Below the pieces are notes generated by a model. That model saw only the letters and a list, made by a program, of their open reading frames with translations. It did no database searches and was not told the origin of the DNA. The position numbers and the translations under genes were made by a program. Positions 34,001 through 41,700 of a stretch of 64,000 nt of DNA are shown one piece after another. Every line of letters begins with the position of its first letter. The first letter of the stretch is position 1. Source of the DNA: Uloborus plumipes (Eukaryota > Arthropoda > Arachnida > Araneae > Uloboridae); assembly GCA_038373865.1 (NCBI GenBank), contig JAXGGA010001163.1, positions 62,001 to 126,000 on the forward strand, in the 5' to 3' direction.

Positions 34001-37000
34001 CTCAAAACATAAAGGGGATACAGATGTTTTTCGTTACAGCAGTGGAAGTGGTTGCAAATGAAGATTTTTTAAATGAAGATGTGAAAGAGCCTTAATAATA
34101 GTAGGCAGCAGAGAGAATTACTTCTTCAAGCCATTAGACACGAAGGGTATATTAGTGAAGAAGGTTTCTGTGTTTGAAAAACCTTTTGTTGCCACTGTCG
34201 GAATATCGTAGCAATAAAGATTGTTATTCATGAAATTTTTATGCTTTCATTTAATAACAAATTATAAAATGTTGCGTAGATTTCAGAATAATGGAAACCA
34301 AATATAAAATTTTTCCAACCACCAAGAGCTCGCGAGTCTTTCTTTGTCAAGCTATGAATGAAAGTATATTTAAAAAAATTTCAGTTTACTTAATCGTAAT
34401 TCCTATCGGTTGATGGAGTGGCTAGCAAATAATTACTGAAGAGTAAAATAATTATGCAGCGACTTTTCACTACCAAAGCATGCAAGCAATAGAACAATAT
34501 AAAACTATCATCAAGTATTTGAATGTAATAAATAGGATACATTTTCATCTGCTTGTGACGTGTGATGCTGAGTGAATCTCAAATTTAAGTTTCAAAAGTT
34601 GATTTTAAAGTAAAGTTTTTGAAAAAAAAAAAAACATGTTACATTTTTGTTTCAAAATAAGAAGAAAACTTCCTTCTAATTTCTTGATCATAAAAACATC
34701 ATGATGTTTTCATTATGGAAAAAAAATGGCGCAGTTGTTAACTGGTAATCCGGAGATATGACCTATTGATCATACCAACTGAAAAAACACGTTTGATTTT
34801 TTTATTCCAAAACTACAAAAAGCACCCTCCTAATTTTTTATACATAAAAAGGGTTTGATGTCGTCATAACAGAAAAAAAGTGTCGTGCATTTCTTAGTTG
34901 GTAGTCCGGAGATATGACCTATTGATCATACCAACTGAAAAAACACACTTGAATTTTTTATTCCAAAACAACAAAAAACACCCTCCCAATTTTTTATACA
35001 TAAAAAGTATATGATGTGGTCATTACTAAAAAAAAAATTGGGAAGTTCTTAGTTGGTACTCCGGAGATATGACCTATTGAACATACCAATTGAAAAAACA
35101 CAAAATCTGACTTCAGACGACCATTGGCAAAATTCTATTTTTCACAATCTCATTTTTGTCACTAATATTGAAGGAGAAAATAATTAGCTTTAAAATGATA
35201 CGTAAACTGGCTTAATTGAATTAAAAATGAGGAAGTTATAGAGCTTTTTCAAAATGCATACCAAAAATAAAAAAGCAAAAATTCTGAAAAAATCAAAATT
35301 TCAAAAAATTCTACAACCCTAAATTTTTATTCAAAAAATCTAAAAAAATTAATTTGAGTTTATCTCATAGGTATCTATCCGTAAAAAAATATTGAACAAA
35401 ATCCAAGACATGACGGCACGGCCGACTATTTAAATTAGGCGATTTGACGTGGAATGAGCCTTACAACAGTTACTTATTACTTTTAAGGATTAATAAAGAA
35501 AGCACTCTTTAAATATGCTGGGATGGTTAACCCTTGTTAATAATCTTGGAGAAACAGAACTGAACTATTTTTACAATTAATAATATTGAAATTCAAACAT
35601 TGGAAATGTATCAGATTAAAGGATTTAGTTAACTAAATTAAACCTATAGCCATTAGTTTTAAGTCTCAAATTTTTGTGGTCCCTTTTGGATTTTTGTGAA
35701 GGGTAAGTTAATGGACCTAATTTTGCTCTAGATTGACCCTTGATAGTGTAGATCTAAAAATCAGAAAGTAGTGCAAATTTAAAACAAAAAGAAAAGTAGA
35801 TCAAATTAGGTTTCAACTTGTTTAAGTGCAGTAGTGCTGATCAAAAAATCTGTTAGTTGAGTAGATCTAAAGTAGCTAGTAGTGTAGATTTAAAAATGAG
35901 TAAGTAGAGTAGATTTACGAATCAGGTTTCAACTAGTCAGGTTTTGGTGATCTTGGGAGATTTGATGTCATTATAAAAGAAGGAGAAGAAAGAAGAACTT
36001 GTTTAAAAATAGATTCTGCACTTGCTAAGTCAAAATGGATGCATTTATCTAAGTTTAGTTAACTGTCGCCCATTTTTTTTTTTTCAAAGAAATTCGATCA
36101 GCTTAATCAGGAACTAGAGGCCCGACTCGAACTAAGATGAGTGTACATTTAGAAAGTTTTAAGGGGGAGAGGGCCCACCGTGGTTCTTGGGGGCATTGAG
36201 AAACAGGATGCATGAAGAAAAATTATTGTCAACATTCAAAAGAACATGATATAATGCCCATTGTTTTATAAATTACCATAATTCTGAAAGATTGAAAGGA
36301 AATTTTACACATACAATATTTCTGACTAGAGTTGAATTTGGTAATAAAAGTAAGCATTTTCAAAATAGATTATTTGGATTGAATGTCTGTTGCATAAAAA
36401 AGGCTTCTGAAATGAACTTAAAGTGCTGTAGAACTTCGCCTAACCATCTGATTGGGTCTAGACTACTTTCGGCAAATTAAAATTTTCAGATAAAAGAGAG
36501 ATAATTAAATTGGCTGTTAAGACATAGTCTTAAGCGCAGATAATCGGAGGGGCTTACTGCATGCTATTATTTTCATGAAAATGCTTCTTGATATGGTAAA
36601 AAGATACCACTGAATACATTTCATGCTAAAAAAATTAAAAGTCGTAAATATTACCTTTGCTTAAGTTGCAGGTTAAGGTCATGAATGAGTATTCCACTAG
36701 GACCAACACTGAAGCGGAGTGTCTCTCCATTCTTGTCTTTCACAAAGTACTGTTCCATTCCAAAATCTTCAAGCTCGGATACTTCTTTGAGGAACTGATA
36801 AATGGCAGCGTTCATTTTCATGCCTTTGAGGAGGGCATGCTCTTTCATGATTTCCTGACACACACGATTCATGGCAGTGCGATCAGTCTCAATGGACACC
36901 TGTAGAAAGAAATAGCAAATATTAAATAAGAGCAATGTCTAAATGATCTTGATTTTACTTGGTCACAGGGATGCACAACCTATGGCCTGCAGGTCAAAAG

Positions 37001-38725
37001 TGGTCCCGGAAGAGTTTTGAATTGCCCCACAGCCAATTCTCAAAAAATTGCAAAAAAAAAAAAAAAAAAATCTTTTTTGAAAAAAAAATTTTTTGTTCCA
37101 AAATATTTTTACTATTTATCACACAATTTTAGTTTCATGCAGTTTAGTCATTTTTTTTCCATTGGGCCTACATGACTGCAGAACCTAGCCACAAGCTGTA
37201 AAGTGATGCATATCGTCTACAAGTAGTGCTAAATATACTGTACATTTTTGGGCCAGTGGCCATCAACATAATCAATACTAGTTTTTTTGGCCCGCTATCT
37301 TAAAAAAGTTGTGCATCCCTGGTCAAGAACATGGTTTTGTCATGTAATACTAATATGAATACATTTTCTTTTGCAAACAACTTCGTGTCAAATATGCTTT
37401 ATGCCATTAAGCAAGATTCATTCTCTATCACACGTGTTAATAAAGATGAAGTCTTAAATCATTTATGTTCCTATGCCAGAGCCCATATCAATTATTTACA
37501 ATATTAATTCTTGATAAACAAATTTTGTGAAAGCAAATTGATCATGATTTGAATTCACATAAAAAATGCCTCATAGTAAAGATTTATTTAGTGAAAAAAA
37601 ATATCTACTGCGTTTTTGTAACTACTGAGCTATAGATTAAAAAAGTTTCAAAAATGCTGCTTTAGAGTAAATTAAGTTACGTAATTTTCAAGTTTTGTAA
37701 TTAGTGATGATTTATAAAAATATAATTTCTTTTCAATTTAACATGATTAATTAACAATTGAAATCATTTATGTTTTACACTTTGAATAATAATTGATATG
37801 CATATTTTTTTCAGTTGAAAAAAGGTGTTCAAGGGTTATAAAATGATGAAATATACTAGATGAAAAATGATAAAGAAAATGAAGGTTTAACTTATAATAA
37901 ATATTTTGTTGAGGTGAATATATGTGCTATGTTAATTTTTAGACCTTAAGACAAAGCTTTGGAATTTTAATGAAGACAGTGAAACGAACAACTATCAAAA
38001 GCTTTTGTTGTCTTAACACCCATAAATTCACTATTTTTTCATTGAAAGAGGGATTTCTTCTAAATCCAAGACCCCTATCTCCGCAAATTTCTGCCTTTTT
38101 AAAGTGGCCCTTCATAATTTAAACTTACAACTGCTTTTATTGTACAATATAAAGTTTTTTTTCCACCGTTTTATTATTTAAATAATAATAGCTTATTACA
38201 ATGAAAGGATATTCTTTTGTCTGTAATCGATTCTTTTACATTAATAAACGAGTTCTTTGAAGCCTCAAAACAAGTGTCAGCAATCATTTGCAAATTTTTA
38301 TCATTGACATTTTCAGCAAATATACAGCTTATATTTTTTATTTTAATATTGTTTAAGATTTTATGAATAAAAAATATTACATGTGAAATGTAGTTAGGAA
38401 ATATGAAATATCTAGAGCAAAGTGAGGCACTAATTAGTTTAATGGAACACTCCAATCAAGAATTTTCTTCCTCAGCTCCCTATTTTGAAACAACTTTTAA
38501 AACTAGAACACACAATCTCACTACTGTTCATTATTTTAAGACAAAATAAGATGAAAATGGATGCATATTTACAATAAAGCCAAAAATCCACACAACTTTG
38601 AACAAGAGATTGTGCAAACTTTAGGACAATAAAATAAGGATCATTATTTTGAATTTTTCAATATGAATAGTAATGCAAAACAAAATAAAGAAAAAATAAA
38701 ATAGGAACTTTTTACAAATGAAAGC

Positions 38726-38762
<37 letters not shown>

Positions 38763-41700
38763 GAATAATACAAATGTATACAAGAGAAACCTGATTTCTC
38801 AAAACTGAAAAACTTTTAGAATGTCTGATTACTTATAATGAGTTTTAAAACCGTCATTTGAACTAAGTCTTTTTTTTTTGCTGCCCATGCTCGCTAATGC
38901 TCCCTAACCCTGAAGTTAGTGTCATAATCTTATTTAGCTATTAAATTATCTGCAAGGAAAAATAAGATTAAAATACACATTGTGATTAGAACAAAATGAA
39001 AATCCCACTTTACACATTCATTTGAAAACATAATATAAAATTAAAGAGCTCATTATAGTTAGAACAATATAAAAATCCTGCTTCCCCCTCCCCTACCAAC
39101 AAAAAAAAAAAAAAAAAAAAAACTTGACTAAAATACGCACAACAAAATTATTCAAAACAAAGAAAAGAAATTTGCCAATACAAGTTTGCTTCTTCACAGA
39201 TGGTAGATATTTATCTCTCCTCTCCTCAAAAAAAGATAAATTAAAAAAAAAAAAAAACTGCGTGGATTTTCGACTTCATCAGATATTTGGCACAATACTG
39301 CATTATTTTCTCGAATAAAAAACAATTCAATTGCAAAGAAAATAATGCCAGAAAGGTACTAACATGTTGCTGTTCTTCCAGACCGCCATCGCAAACAGGA
39401 TCATCGGAACTGCTGCTGATAGAATCGTTGCTTCCACCAGATCTCCACCTCACCCGCAAATGGCGGGGGCGATCCGATTCGTCCGAGAACGCAGCCAGGC
39501 TGCAATTGGATGGCAAAAACTTCGGGTACTTGAGAAGGGCAGTGACACTGGTATGGGATGGATCTAGATCCCCAACTTCGACCTGCGCTAGCAAAGCAGC
39601 GAGCTTGCAAATTTGGTGGGATGACACTGTATGGAAGTTGTTTTCAATGAAGGACTGACGGATGTCCAGATAAAAATGATACCTGGAAGAAAGAAATAGA
39701 TTTTATATTTATGTTTGCATATACTGTACGTCCCGCTTAATCGGATAAATGAATACCCAGCTTACACGAATAAATCTTTCCGGAACTTGCCATAGACACA
39801 ATGTTGAAGATCCCCGCTTAAAAGAATACCCCCCCAATCGAATAACATTTCTTGGAACCGGCAGTATTCGTTTAAGCGGGGCCGACAGTACCATAAATTG
39901 AAATCTTTTCAGAAAACACACAGACAGAAGAATTTTAAGAGGATCAAAACACATTCTGGTAAGAGTTTGTTCTGCTGTCTACTATCACAATCATCTGCTT
40001 AAATGGTGGGTACAAGAAGCTCAAAAAAAAAAAAAAAAAAAAAACATAATAGAAAGAGAAAAAAGTAGAAGAAATTTAATGCAGTAAAATTTAAAACTTA
40101 AGATACAAATTTTTGTCTAAGCTTTTCATTTTTTCAATGCCTTAATATATTTTTTTTCATGAAAGTTTTAGCTGTTTTTTTAAAACATATGACAGTGATA
40201 TCTCAACATATATTTTTTTTTTAATCTGGGCTGGTCCATAGAACAGTCAAGTGAACTGCAGGCATTGCAAAGGTGAGATTTAGGAGAAAGCAAAAGAAAG
40301 CCAGTGTTAAAGGGCAAAATCAGCAAGAAGAAAATATTGGTCAATTTTGATACCTCTAATAAATAAAATTTTTAATTTAACTGCCTTATTGTTTTAGAAA
40401 AATCAAAATTTATTACAATCATTTGGCTATGAATCTTAAACAACTTGTGAATTTAATTACACAAAATATTGGTAATAATAATAGAAAGATGCCCATAACT
40501 TCTTAGATGCAAATTACATCATTATTTACATTGACTGGGAATTCTTTTGCACTTTTAATAATAAGCATGGCTTAATTTTTCACATGAGCTGAGCTCTTGT
40601 ACTTCTTTTCAACTATATGTACATTTTAACATTCTAGGCGAAATTCGGGCTATTTATACATAAAAAATAGGTTGCGAAGACTATAGATCTCCTGCACTTC
40701 TTTTGGTAGAAATTAAGTTCTGGTTCTAAGTAAAGCAAATAATATCAACGAAGGAAATTGTCTTTTCAATTTACGATGAAGTATGATAAAAAGTAGCAAG
40801 AAAGGTTTTTAAATTGAACCAGCTTCTGGAAAGCAATAATATTTTCTTCTGTAGAATTGCATTAAAACATGAAGCACATTCATGTTTTAATGTATATAAT
40901 GATATAAACAATAACGGTTAGAGCCAAACACTATCTTTAGCAGATTTATGATACATTTGGAACAATAAAAACTGAAGCAATAATATTCTTAATTCACCTC
41001 AAAACACAAATAAAAGGCATTAAAAGTGCTCTTATCAATTAATAAAAGCTAACGTGAAAACCGGTTTCAGATCTACAGGATGCCAACTTTGTTTAGTTTC
41101 AAAAAAATTAAAAAAAAAAAAAAACTGGCTGCTAAATGAATCTTTACACGTGTACTTGTATTTATAAAAAAAGTAACCACATAATATAACATGCATAACT
41201 TTGATGAAATTTGTAGACAAAAAAGTAGGAGAGCATTAAATAGAAGCAAGATTAAGAGACAACATATTAAAGCAAATTTTCAGCTGTTTTTAAGCTGCAT
41301 ATTAATTATTAGTAAGTCATAATTTAAGTTTACTTTTTTATGTCTTATTAAATTTACACAGCATTTTCTGGCTTTTGTGGTACGTATTTGTTGAACAATT
41401 TTTTTTTTTTCAATTACAGTAATAGTTACTATAATTAGAAACATCACACTTATTCATTATTTTGCAAATATCTACCTGATGCCGAGTTAAAATTTCAACT
41501 ATGTTTTAACAGCCAATTTAAGTACCTCTTTTTAATCTGAAAATTTTAACTTCACGAAACTGGTCTAGACCAAATCAGATGTTAGCCGAAGTTAATTTCA
41601 GCAGTATTTTTTATGCAACAGACATTCAATTCTAATCTATTTTGAAAATGCTTACTTTTATTACCAAATTCAACTATACTCTAAAATATTGTATGTGTAA

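Larger units (their letters stand above)
32931..35460. mobile_element. 2.5-kb fold-back element with ~0.83-kb inverted arms
   Basis: The left end GGGTCGTTCCACGTCAAATCG and the right end (reverse complement GGCTCATTCCACGTCAAATCG) open long inverted arms, about 32931-33760 and 34630-35460, that stay highly similar along their whole length. TTAC flanks both sides (32927-32930 and 35461-35464), a possible 4-bp target duplication. Each arm contains three direct repeats of ~150 bp starting GTGTTTTTTCA-TTGGTATG and including GGTCATATCTCCGGA. The ~870-bp centre carries a conserved protein fragment. The superfamily is not one I can name from the ends. Confidence 0.88.
32724..35740. mobile_element. Outer TIR element split by the fold-back element
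   Basis: AGGGGTCAATCCAGGATATTTTG at the left has an inverted counterpart at the right (reverse complement AAGGGTCAATCTAGAGCAAAATT). Phrases like GGAATTTTGTGAAAA occur on both sides. A related right end occurs at about 42330-42409 (CTCTAGATTGATCCCT). The fold-back element lies inside. No target duplication is clear. Confidence 0.45.

Noticed and set aside
39260..39295. Minus-strand CTGATGAAGTCGAAAA, resembling a hammerhead core
   Set aside because: Only four bases separate CTGATGA and GAAA and they cannot form helix II; helix I does not pair.
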